Below are positions 1 through 11,300 of a stretch of 64,000 bases of DNA, piece by piece. Under the pieces are notes generated by a model. That model was given only the letters and a program-made list of their open reading frames with translations. It made no database searches and was not told where the DNA came from. A program made the translations under genes and the position numbers. The number at the start of each line of letters is the position of its first letter. The stretch's first letter is position 1. The stretch comes from Chondrosia reniformis (lineage: Eukaryota > Porifera > Demospongiae > Chondrillida > Chondrillidae), in assembly GCA_947172415.1 (NCBI GenBank), contig OX359199.1:1700001-1764000 (forward strand). Reading direction: 5' to 3'.

Positions 1-1011
1 TCATTTGTCGTGTGACCGCTTTGGAGGATAACGTTGGTAGCAGCAGCACTAGCAGCAGGGCTCCTCAAACTCAGAAGACTCCTTGGATTAAGGATGTTCC
101 ACTTGCTGTTAGGGTAAGTACCCTTTTGCAAAGCATGGGTACATGTGACTGGCTAGTGACATCTGAGAAGAACTCCCAGTGATGCAACTTAGCTAGTTGA
201 ACAGCCCTTTTCAACATGCATGTTGCAAGGACCATTGACTATATACATTTGTATATGGTTTGTATAATATGTCTGTCTATATTATATGTGTGTACATGTG
301 TCACTCCATTCCTGCAGAGAGAAACAAGAAGAGTCTACAACATGCTACGTACAGAGGATGATGATTTCAATGGCTGGTTGATTGCTCCTGGGTAAGAGTA
401 CACGTGTTGCATTAAGGACTCCACACCTAAATGTGTAAACCAAATGCTTAAGTCCTTGTATGATCACACTTCAGGATCACGTTTAAAACTGGGGCCAACC
501 AGACTGTGGCAAATCGTCTGGTGCAGGAGGTGAAAGGGCTCAATTCAGAGTTTTTATCACAACATATCACTGGTAAGAACTCTAAAAGATAGCTATAGTA
601 TTCCCTGATATATTTTCTTATGTGCTCCCCATGTATGTAGATGCAGTATACAGATTTTATAAAAGTACTTGTGAGCAGATGTCTGTGCAACGACGTGGCA
701 AACAGCCAATGAAGCAAACACTTCAGAGGAGGCGTGAGCGACTGAATAGGGTACGTAAATGTCACTGCATGTATGTATATTCATAAAAGTACTATATTAT
801 GGTTATGCTTGCTTAATGTGCAATTTATCTTTGTATACTCTATTGAATTACTTAGAAATTACAGGAACGAAATGCTGCTCTTGACAAAATGACATTTTCA
901 GAAGAAGGCCAGCGTGAGAGGTGGAAACCGGCAATCCATATAGATATGATGTCTAGTGAGGACAGTGCTATGGAAGGTGATTGCGGTGAAGACTCTGCCA
1001 TGGAGAAGTAA
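1..1011 (+). CDS. 3' part of an unrecognised intron-containing gene
   Basis: Five coding exons can be spliced with GT-AG introns: (frame from base 3) to 113, 318-391, 475-572, 641-750 and 865-1011, ending in TAA. The start lies left of the window. The partial protein (about 150 residues) is hydrophilic and basic, with an acidic, serine-rich end. Visible blocks are TPWIKDVPLAVRRETRRVYN in exons 1-2, FKTGANQTVANRLVQEVKGL in exon 3 and a very basic MKQTLQRRRERLNR in exon 4, so a helical or coiled-coil nucleic-acid-binding protein is conceivable. No catalytic motif, signal peptide or membrane segment is visible, and I do not recognise the family. Oddity: an open frame shifted by one base (956-1159) overlaps the end and continues with coding-like Lys/Arg/Ser-rich sequence. 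The true C-terminus may therefore differ through a frameshift, an error or a missed intron. Confidence 0.6.
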
Positions 1012-1687
1012 TCAGGTCAACCTTATGATGAAACGTCTTGATGACAAAATTAACTTGGAGAAGTCGGCTCAAGCAAAGCGGAGAGTGTTATCAACGTCAG
1101 CTTCTTCTCGTTTAAAGCCAGTATCTGGAACATTTCCAGCTTGGTTATTTAAGGATTAGTGATCAGCTACTGACCATGACATAACATATGCATCTTATAT
1201 TTATATATTTTGCAGTTGATGTTAACGTTAGTGGTATGTATTATCTTTTATTCTGAGTTAATTATTAAGTATAATCAATGTAAATGAAATTTACGAGTAT
1301 AGACATCGATGATTTTAAGGTGCATGCATATACAGTACTACTAAAGGAAATGAGCAGGACTTTTCATATTTCCTGCACCACTGGAAATGTACAGGACATG
1401 CCATCTATCCTGTATATAGGAAATTGTATTGTATATGTTGCCCTATGCTGCAGCAGGAAATGTACAGGAAATCTACCAGAAACGTGGCATATCCTGTACA
1501 TTACCTTCACCAATACTGCACCAGAAAATTTGAAATTTCTTCCAGTGTATATAGCTATATACTTTCGTTGCGTGACATTTATATAGTGACCGAAGTCTGA
1601 TCTTGGCTGGGGGACCAAAGTCCTATTAAGTTGGCAATCAGTGATCGCCTCCCAGTCATCCAAAGATGGAAAAAATTCATCAAAGAA

Positions 1688-1756
1688 CTGTGCAAAGGCT
1701 AAAATGATCAGAAATAATCACAGTGATTATTTCTGATCATTTTAGCCTTTGCACAG
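1688..1756. repeat. 69-base near-perfect palindrome
   Basis: Two 34-base arms, each reading CTGTGCAAAGGC... from its outer end, are perfect reverse complements around a single central base (A1722). It lies inside the hammerhead-bearing foldback element. It could be a head-to-head junction of two repeat copies. Confidence 0.8.
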
Positions 1757-1893
1757 GCTTAGTGCAATTAACTCCCTTTGTCATTGTGAGTGCTCAGTCT
1801 CACTTAGACTGTAGCCTCCATCCTCACTTAAAATGAAACCACAAGTGTTTCACTTGTGGTGGATTTATAAGTGAGGGCAGTCATCCAATTTAC

Positions 1894-1961
1894 CATCATT
1901 GAAGTGTACCACACTGATGAGCCCAAATGAGGGCGAAACAGCTGTCTGTGGTTCTTTGATG
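1894..1961 (+). ncRNA. type I hammerhead ribozyme motif (intact)
   Basis: All invariant positions are present. CTGATGA is at 1914-1920. Stem II is GCCC/GGGC (1921-1924 and 1931-1934) with a six-base loop. GAAAC is at 1935-1939. A minimal stem III (AC/GT) closes an AGCT loop. The GTC cleavage triplet ends at 1946. Stem I is six perfect pairs, 1908-1913 (ACCACA) with 1947-1952 (TGTGGT). Beyond an internal loop, CATCA (1894-1898) pairs with TGATG (1957-1961), where the tertiary loop contact would form. Cleavage is predicted after C1946. The very short stem III matches what is known for retrotransposon-associated hammerheads. Activity is inferred from structure only. Confidence 0.8.
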
Positions 1962-2072
1962 AATTTTTTCCATCTTTGGATGACTGGGAGGTGATCACTG
2001 GTTGCCAACTTAATAGGACTTCGGTCACTTGGCTGGTATGGCGTAATACGTTCCAGTGATTATTTCTGATCA

Positions 2073-2261
2073 GTATATACATGTTCATGTGCATGACTGG
2101 CACTCAAGAACTTCACAAATGTATTCCTAGTCAAACAGTATCTTCACCAAAAAGTTGAACATTATTATATAATTGATGATTAATGTAAAAACATTTTCAC
2201 ACCACAAATTCATGATTAAATGTATGATACATGTACATTAAGTTGTTAAAAGACGTAATGA
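2073..2261. other. 3' flank of RTK-A
   Basis: This stretch between the foldback repeat and the RTK-A stop codon is AT-rich. I see no open gene and no clear AATAAA signal for RTK-A. Confidence 0.4.
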
Positions 2262-5200
2262 TTAAGTTGAATCCTCTCCAGCTTCTGGGATCTCAAACAT
2301 CATATAAGGATACAACTCATACAGTTGGCTTTCAATTGTTGCTTGCAAATCATAGAAGGATGGCCTTTCTTCCCTGTCCAACTTCCAACAATTCAACATC
2401 AGGTCATAACTAAGCAATGGGATTGTACGTATATATAGCATATAGTATATATAGTATATATAATTAATTAGAACAGGTTCAATTTCAGTGATTCACTCAA
2501 TTTTGATTATAAAATGACATTGTGCTAATTAGGTGACTTAACAAAAATAACTGATTAATTAAATTTACTCCTAGACCAAAACCTTCAGTATATATTATTA
2601 TACATACAGTTAACATTGCCAAACATTATAGTTATAACCAATAAGGTCTGCAATTAGAGCCACATACAATTGCCGAGTGGCGAGCGTGAGCGAGCAAAGC
2701 GAGGCCAATGAACGCGTTCTATTTGAGATTTTCATATGTATATATAGATATATATATGTCCACACTTCGCGCAAGCTTTCACTTCAATTGCGTTGAGATT
2801 TGACAATTGGGTAAGCCAATTCAATAGTATCTTGCTCTTGCTTTACTTACCTTGATAAGCTTTCTGCATGGTTAAAAAGTGAGGCATGTGTTTGCGCATT
2901 GCCTATGCCTAGTAATAATTATGCATGTATACGTACGTATGTCAGTGACTTGAAAAAAGGATTATGAGCTAAATAAAGTTAAAACACTTTAACAGACACT
3001 CACACTTTATCTTCACAATTGTCAGGGGCTTCCAAATATTGAGAGGTCTTTACGTTTTGAAGTACTTCTGCATCGGTCATATCAGGGTAAGGAAAACGTC
3101 CTACAAATGCATAAAGGTTATATGTACTCTTGCTATTACAAACCTGGACAGTCTCTAATATATTTTGCTAAGAGCCAACTGTATACATTGTGTATGTGAC
3201 TTACCTTGACTGAAAATCTCCCAAAGACATATGCCAAATGACCACCTAAAATTCCATGAAACATTAAAAACTTTCATATAAAGGTTCTCAATACAAAGTG
3301 CACTTATAGGTACATACGTATATATAAGAATCCTAAGGTATAGAATGGACCGATGCACACCCTTTGTAGGTAGTTAGGTCATTCAGAACTACATATAACA
3401 GGTGCATGTAATTGGATCAGATGTATCGTATCATTCACATTTACTGTAAGAGTGTACATTCCTTAACATTAAGGCTTTAATTGCTTTGTCTAGGCCATCA
3501 CACAGCATATACACACTATCACATATATTTAGTAAACTGTACTTATATAAACTCTCTGAGTTATTATCTTACACATCAGAGGCCTCGCTATAGGTATCAT
3601 TCTCAAATGCTTCCGGAGCCATCCATCGGAGTGGCTTAGAGTCAGTGGGAAGTGGTTCAGTCACGTCTTTCCTTCCTTCTTCAAGTTGACAAGCAAATCC
3701 AAAGTCACATATCTTGACTATGTCAGAGCTGCTCAGCAACAAGTTACGACAAGCTAAATCTCTATGCAGTACACCATTGGAGACCAGGTATTGCTGTAAA
3801 TATATAAAATCATAGTGCCAATGAAACCCATAATTGGTTAACGGTCAAGTCATGATGTACCTAGCTAACTTATGATAATATACGTATATATACATATTAT
3901 ATCCATTATAATAGTGAGTAAAAATAAGGGAACAGTCAATGTCAGAAAGTAATGATTTCTTAAAGTAGTGGATTTCTGCACTCCCAGAAATCTCAATATG
4001 CAATTAAGCTGCTGTAACAAGGGCTAATCTATTTTGTACATTTGGGAGGAGGTGAAGGGTTGAATAAGTATTAATATTGATTAAGCATTCCTCAGACCAT
4101 TAACTTACCATTCCCCTAGTCACTTGAAGAGCATACTTTAAAAGCTGACTTGCTTTGACTGCAATTTTAGGTTGATCACAGGATTCCTCTGGACTTGCTT
4201 CTCTAAGGCTAAAATTTCTTAATTGAACATAGGAGTCAATACTTCCAGCTCTTTCTTTCTGAAACTCTATTAAAGTCATTTCTGTATCAGTTTTCTTCAA
4301 CTACAACAAATGCAATAGTAGCACTATAAATTAGTGCTGTCAATATTCATACTCCATCTATATTAGGTGGAAATACATCTTGTATATAACAGGAAACATA
4401 CCATTTTTTTGGGGTGCACTTTGCCTACAGGTGTCGAGAAGACGATCTCTTCTTTCTCGTTTAACTCCTGATCCTCCTGCAAGTTATGAAATGTAATAAA
4501 TATATACTTTTTTCATAAGTAGCATATTATGCAATTTACTATTAACAAAAGAGCAACTAGTAACTACATATGAAACATACACCCAGCTAAATTTGTATAC
4601 CAATAAAAACAAAATGGCTGATTCACATGTTTTGACTTTTGTTGACTTACATCTGCAAAGGCACTTTGCCTAAGAATCTCAAGAAAGTTTCCGCAGTTTA
4701 CAAGCTCCATAACTACCATGGCAGGAGCTTTCTCCAATTGAACACCAACAAGATGTACAATATATGGACAACTGTTGTTAGATAGGATCTTCATGATATT
4801 AACTTCATTCATAAATGAGGTGCACTTGTCTTCATCAGCTTGTTCTAAAGTTGCATTAATAGACAATCATTTGATAAGATTTCAACTGTCAATGAGCTAG
4901 ATACGTACATGTATATAACACTATAAATACAGGTTACATAATACATGAATCTATCATAACTCTAAAAAATCAGATGATTTAATGGATTACATAATTACTG
5001 TCAGATTGATAGCAATGTACTATTTTTCTAATATTTGTTCATACTACTGCCACACACAACTTTTGGATTCCCAAAAGGACACAGGAAGAATACTACGTCC
5101 ATTTTTCTAATGATAAACCCACCATTCAGCAGCTTAACTGCAACTCCTTGTTCTGTGTAATTTTTGAAATTAGTTAGTTTTGTTGGAGTAGATAAGGGAC

Positions 5201-5396
5201 ACTTTACTGTACAGTAATAAACAGATGAAAAGTTTCCGCTTCCAAGAAGTTTGAATTTTTCAGAATTAAAGAGTTGGAGTGGAATCATCCATCTGTCCAC
5301 TTCAGGAGGAATCTTGGCACTCAGGTAGTTATTGTAGCTGTAATGATTAGGATCCAAGAGGTGTTTACTCTTCGACTTCCAAAATGTGTTCAATGT
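2262..5396 (-). other. RTK-A tyrosine kinase domain exons
   Basis: The glycine loop is GSGNFSSV (600-607), the ATP lysine is AVKLL (K636), and the alpha-C glutamate is probably in FMNEVNIMKIL. A kinase insert rich in charged residues is encoded by two exons (4402-4476 and 4109-4300) and contains SYVQL. The catalytic loop is HRDLACRN (D805, N810), the metal-binding motif is DFG (D823-G825), and the P+1 region reads PLRWMAPEAF. Subdomain IX is DVWSFGICLWEIF. HRDLA.RN and RWMA are tyrosine-kinase signatures, so this is not a Ser/Thr kinase. All residues needed for catalysis are present. Unusual: the activation segment between DFG and RWM contains no tyrosine. After the final helix only about 17 residues remain, including YPYM, a YxxM motif. 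Confidence 0.92.
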
Positions 5397-8300
5397 CTAA
5401 CACAACGAACCAACATTGAATTTGATTAAATGGACATATTATGTTTCAAAGTGAATAAAGTTACACATGTATATGACAGATCCCTACATGTTGTACTTTT
5501 AATTATTTGTGTATGGATTGATAGGAACGGCCTTTGTACGTATTAATTATTAATGTAACCATTGCTAGTCAATTATTAAATAGTGTTCTATATAATGGAA
5601 TGATAACTATATCAACAATAACAATTATTATTGAATATACAAATATACGTATGTATACGTATATATAAAGTATATATAAAGTGAGCTGTCTACATTTTAC
5701 CTGGTTATTACTGCAGCTTATGTTATGTGCATAGGCTTTAAGCATAATGTAGTCTTACCACATCTTTGTAACTCTGCCTCCTCTTCCAAGCAAGAAAAAT
5801 AAATATCAACAAGATAGAAATCATAAGCAAAATCAATAAGATAACAACTGGAACTACTATAGCTGCAACATCCCCTCCTTCTGTAGAAGCTGAGCTAGAA
5901 ACAGGTTGTTTAATTACTAAGAAAAAATAAAATACAAAAGTATAACAGCAGTAAAATCTTTAGGTAGCTATGTAGTAATGTGAAATGCTTTAATTTTAGG
6001 ATATGCAGATTCCTTTGGTTGTTTATTTTAAACATACGTAGATAACAATGTTAGATACACATTTACTGGTTGTTTATACTAACAGTCATTTTAGTGGTTA
6101 CTGAGCATGTAATAATTATAACCTGAGGCGAGGACTATAGCTAGGTACGTAATTATTTTTCACAAGAATTGCAGAGGTGATTTATACTCCATTGCCATGA
6201 TATTTGGGCAACCCAGCATTAATAAAGAGAAGAAATTTGCTTCAGAGACTAAAGAAGCTACTGGCAAACAATGCATAAGATTTGCTTCAGATTACTTCTT
6301 GAATAAACTTTACATACGTACCTGGCACTCTATGTTTACCTTCCTTATTCAGCTCACACTCTATAATGTACAGTTGAACCCTGTTAAGATGAAATGGTTG
6401 GGACCACTAAAAGATTTCACCTTAACAGAAAGTTCATCTTAACAGAAATCATAATTTTCATCTTAAGCGGGTTCAAATGTATATTATGTCTCCCATTATC
6501 ACCTCATAGCCACGGCAATGGAGTATATGTACATATGAAGGGCCGGGTCTGGCACAAAATGTTTATAATATTAATTATAAGGAAATAATGTTGTTTAAAG
6601 TTGGTGGCATACCATGAAACCAAAATAATGAATACACATTTAAAAAGTATACAAGTAAATAAAGCTCTAGTATGACTACTGTGTTAACAATAACCAGTAA
6701 CAGTACTTAGGTTAGCTAAGTAAAAAATATGAAAAGGAGTACTTTCTCAAAAAGTAGAACTTTTTGCTGGACCCTTCAAATATACCATACCTTAATGTAC
6801 ACAAAAAATTAATTCATATATATGGCTCATAGGGAAACATAACAAACTAAACTAATTAAGGATTTTTAATAAGATCCTCATGACTATATAGTTCCCAGCT
6901 GACTGAGTATGTATAAAGTTAAATATACATGCAATTGCATATGTATTGTAGAGTAAATGTATGATTAATTGCTATTATTAATCCAACCTTGTCTAAACTC
7001 TGTAGACTCATTACACTCTTTAAAGTTATTCAAACTGGTTATCTTAACTATTACATGTGAATCCGAAACTTTGAAATCATCTCCAGTAACTGTTTTAATT
7101 TCATTAAAAGTTAACAGATATGAAGTTATTTCTCCCTGCGCAAAGAAAACATTTTATTAAAATCATATCAATTTCAAATCAACCAAAATAAGCAAGAGGT
7201 TGATTGAAATGAATTAATAAAGCCTATATAACAAAGGTTTAAATACAGTATACATGTTTAGATCTGCTCTAGGTAAATCAGTGAAATCGTTTATTATATT
7301 AAACATCAAATAAAGGATATATACACAGATGGTTACATAAGTAATATATAAATATATAAATCAATGTTCCTGGCTATATATTACTAAATATGTACGTACA
7401 TACTATATACGAATGTTAGACATTCACATCGTCTTTAAACTACAACATATTATTAGGAATTCTACAGATATACATAACGTAAGTAAGGTGTAAGGTGAGC
7501 ATATAGTACTTACTGGGACTTTCTTGCTAATTAACTCGGTGTTGGCAGTTATCTCAAGTTGATATCCAGTTAGACCATTAGTTTCTAGTGGTTCAGTCCA
7601 ATTTATATTGAGCCCTTTTTCAATTTGAGTTACACTAATGTTTTGTACTTTAGATGGACAGACAACTAAGAGAAGAGAAATTAAATATATAAGTGTATAT
7701 AAGTACGTATATCACTTAGCAGATCTATATACGTAAACTGAAATTTCAATAATTATGACTTGGAGATTTATCCTCTTTTGTACTATATATACCTAATCCT
7801 CAGAGAATTACAAATAGGTATTCATTTATGTACATTCTGTTACATGGCTACACTACAAATATGGTTAACTAGAAATATATATTATAGCTAGAATTGTTCA
7901 AATTTTTAATTAAAGAATTTTCGATAGAAATTACGTATATGCATTTTGAAGCTACATACGTATATAGTAATTGGCTTAAAGACACATTAAAATAGTGTCA
8001 TTGAGGTGATAAATAATCATCTTTTGAAAGGCCACTGAAGAAGAGGGTAAACATCTGACAACAAAGAAGAGACAAAAAACTTTAAAAACAAAAAACGTCT
8101 TTAGAGACTCCAAAAAAATAGAAAGATGATCTTTTCAAAAGAAAAGTACAATACAGTTAGATTAAATCCTTATTCTATTAGTGATAAATAGCCATAAGAT
8201 GTTTCTAAAGAAATAGCTAGAGTATGTTAAAAGCACTTAAAATATGTGTACAGCACACTTAAAAAGGCATTTCAAGTCAATATACGTACGTAGACACATT

Positions 8301-11300
8301 TAATACACCCTACATATACGTATGAAGTTATTCAGCTGTAAATTCCATATAAATATTCTCTAGCTCAAAACATTCAATGTAACAGATCTAGACTATATAA
8401 GAGAAAATAAATTTGCTCCTGACTGTGGCAGTTCAAGTGAAACCGCTCCAAGTTTTTAAATTACTCAAATTAAGTACTTGTTTGAATGTGGTACCTAATT
8501 TAAGATTTCAGTAGTTACTGTAACTTACAAGAAGCATTGTATGGACCTATTTCAGTGTTTCTTATTCTAAAAAAATGCCTAATTCCAATTGAAGGACCAA
8601 CAGAAGCTGAAACCTGTGAAAATATAAATGAGTCAATAATAAATTACAGGAACACATAAATGTTTTTTTTTTTTCAATATATACATATAAATTTTTCTCA
8701 TGTATGTTATAAAATAGTCCCATGCAAATAATTCACCACTTGCAGAAATTTAATATATAATGCCTAAATAAATACATACAAAAAATCTATATTCCTCTTC
8801 TCTTGGTGCCAAATCTTCCACTGTCAAAGTATAGTTAATACTTCCATTCTAAAGCATAAAATAGAGAGAATTTGAACACCTTTTGCAAATGGCTAAGGTC
8901 AAGCTTAAGAAGTGCAATATAATTTTGAATAATAAGAATGATTTGTGGCATATACGTAGTAGACCACTTTTCATGATAAACATGTACACTTTGTATTTCT
9001 TATGCAAGGATCATGAAAACTAAAATATTTGTACATATACATGGATCATATAGCTTCATATGCACTGGAGAAAAATGTTACAAAAAACTTACAGCCATAT
9101 ATGATTTAATGCTATCTCCAGAATAAAAAGTATCTAGAATTCGTATGGCTTTATTCACTGATATTGTGTGAATTAATGTGTATGCCTCATAGATCTGAGG
9201 CATTCCAGCTTCTAATACCAGAGTATAATTGCCTTTCTCTGGAACATAGACCATATTTCTGCTGTAAACCTCAATAGATAGCTTATAGGGTACTATGAAA
9301 TCAGGAGAGAAGAAATCTCCACTTTAATTTTAACAAAATAGAAGAATCTGACATTGAATTAATATTTCTGCTGACCATGTATGGATGGATATACGTACAG
9401 TAAATTATGCATCAATATTCTTCAAGAGTTTCATCAATGCAAGTGAGATTTAGATTAACTGTTGTAGTAAAACTTTAACTGTATTATTATACCTAGCAAA
9501 ATTGTTAGTGATTTGACTTTTGCATATCTTTAAACAGATGAGTAACAAAGAAAACACAAATTTAAATTATGAACCATTTTTTACATTTTCCCCTCTATTA
9601 TTAGACTTATAAAACATTATGCTACCGGTGAAGATGATTAAATGCAATTAAAATGGGTGTGTGTTGTTTACTGAGGATGCATTTTAATAATCTAAGTATT
9701 ACAGTGTATACTTACAATCAATTCTGACAGGTTGCTCAAATAAAGGATTCACTTCCTCTCCAGTAAGTCCACAACTAAGTGTATAATTCATTGATATCTA
9801 TCAATGCAAATAAAAAGAGATAGAAAATTCAATATACGTATCATAGTGAATGAACCCTTTAACTGGATTTATGAATTATACAGACACAAATTGGACATTC
9901 TTAGATTGCTCTAATTTCCATTAAATATTTGAAGTTAGATACTTACTGTAAAACTATAAAAGCATAGCCAATTGTCCCTGCCTCCAATGTAGTTATATAT
10001 TTGTAAACCCTATGGAGAGAATTTATAAACTACATAAACAAGATATACGTACTTATAAAAATAAATAAATAATTAATTAATTAATTAATTTCATGTCTGC
10101 ATCTACTATACATGCAGAATACACATGTACTGTATACGCACCTTAGACATCTACGTACATCTACAGTACAAGTCAAAAGTAACTTACAGTTTTACGCAAA
10201 ATTCGCAATTACGGAATCTCTGCGTACATCCGCACTGCTATCCGCAATTACCGCACTGCCTCCCGTGGTTACGGGCGGTATATACCTTTAGAAAGGGTCA
10301 TCTTTCAACATTTAGAAGTTTTTATTGCTTCTTCTTGCTGTGCGACGCTCTAAAAGTCGAAAGATGACCCTTTCTAAAGATAAGTTCAATACAGTTAGAA
10401 GGAATCCTTACGTACATACGTACGTACTAGTTGCTTTTGGACCTGTGCAGATTAACGCGGACGGCTGTGCAGAAATCTATAAAAGTCCATACAGGCACTG
10501 CGGTTTACAGCATCTGCAGTTTCCAGGAAACTGCAGAAAACTATAAGTTACTTTTGACTTGCACTGTATATACAAATTTAATAATTCAGAAGCTTAATTA
10601 GAATAAAAATATTAATGTTGATTTTTGGAGTAATATACAGTGGATATACAATGTACCTACGTATATACATATATTAATTTTAGGTATTAATTCACTCACT
10701 CCAGGGATACTGAAAGTTTCAGAAATATTTGATTTACATCTTTCCAAGGTATTTGTTCTGTCTCGGATACCAATTAATTTAGCTTCAACAGATGTGTTAA
10801 GCAACTCAGACACTAAAATAATTAACAGAATTGCAATAATAATATTATCATTAAACTCTGGATATTACCCCTGCCCACTCAAATCCCCTGAGGAGCACAA
10901 TGAGCTAATGGGTGGAACTGAAGTTCGCTTGATGGGAACCAGAGTCTCTCCCTAGCAACTCAAAAAGATGGTCGATCCATAGACTACTATTTCGCTCCTC
11001 AGGGTACATGAGTGGGTAGGTAAAATATCCAGAGTTCATTGATGATCGGCTTTAGATCTTAAAATTTCCCTATTTTTCCCCTAATTACCTTCTATCCATT
11101 CAATGGTAATATTTGGATCAAGTCCTGCACTGCCGATGCCAGTTTGCTTAAAAGGTAACATATCCCTTACTGCAGAGATCATAAAGGGTTACTTTGCAAT
11201 ATACATATACTTCTGAGACACTAGGTGTAATTCTAACCTCTATACTGGAGCTGAACAGTCTCAGAAGCACCACATTCATTCACTAGCTGTAGAGATACCT

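Larger units (their letters stand above)
1588..2072. mobile_element. foldback repeat with hammerhead ribozyme
   Basis: Two arms of about 75 bp are inverted copies of each other (about 1613-1689 and 1951-2026). Between them lie a near-perfect 69-base palindrome (1688-1756), a short hairpin (about 1839-1862, ACCACAAGTG / CACTTGTGGT) and a hammerhead ribozyme core (1894-1961). The right end finishes with CAGTGATTATTTCTGATCA, which is also present inside the palindrome (1721-1739). Shortened relatives of the right-hand segment (GGCTGGT..GG.GTAAT...TTCCAGTGATTA) occur near 28931, 42580 and 45450. No reading frame for a transposase or reverse transcriptase is visible, so this would be non-autonomous. 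Hammerheads are known in Penelope-like elements and small retrozymes; membership in either is inference. Confidence 0.65.
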
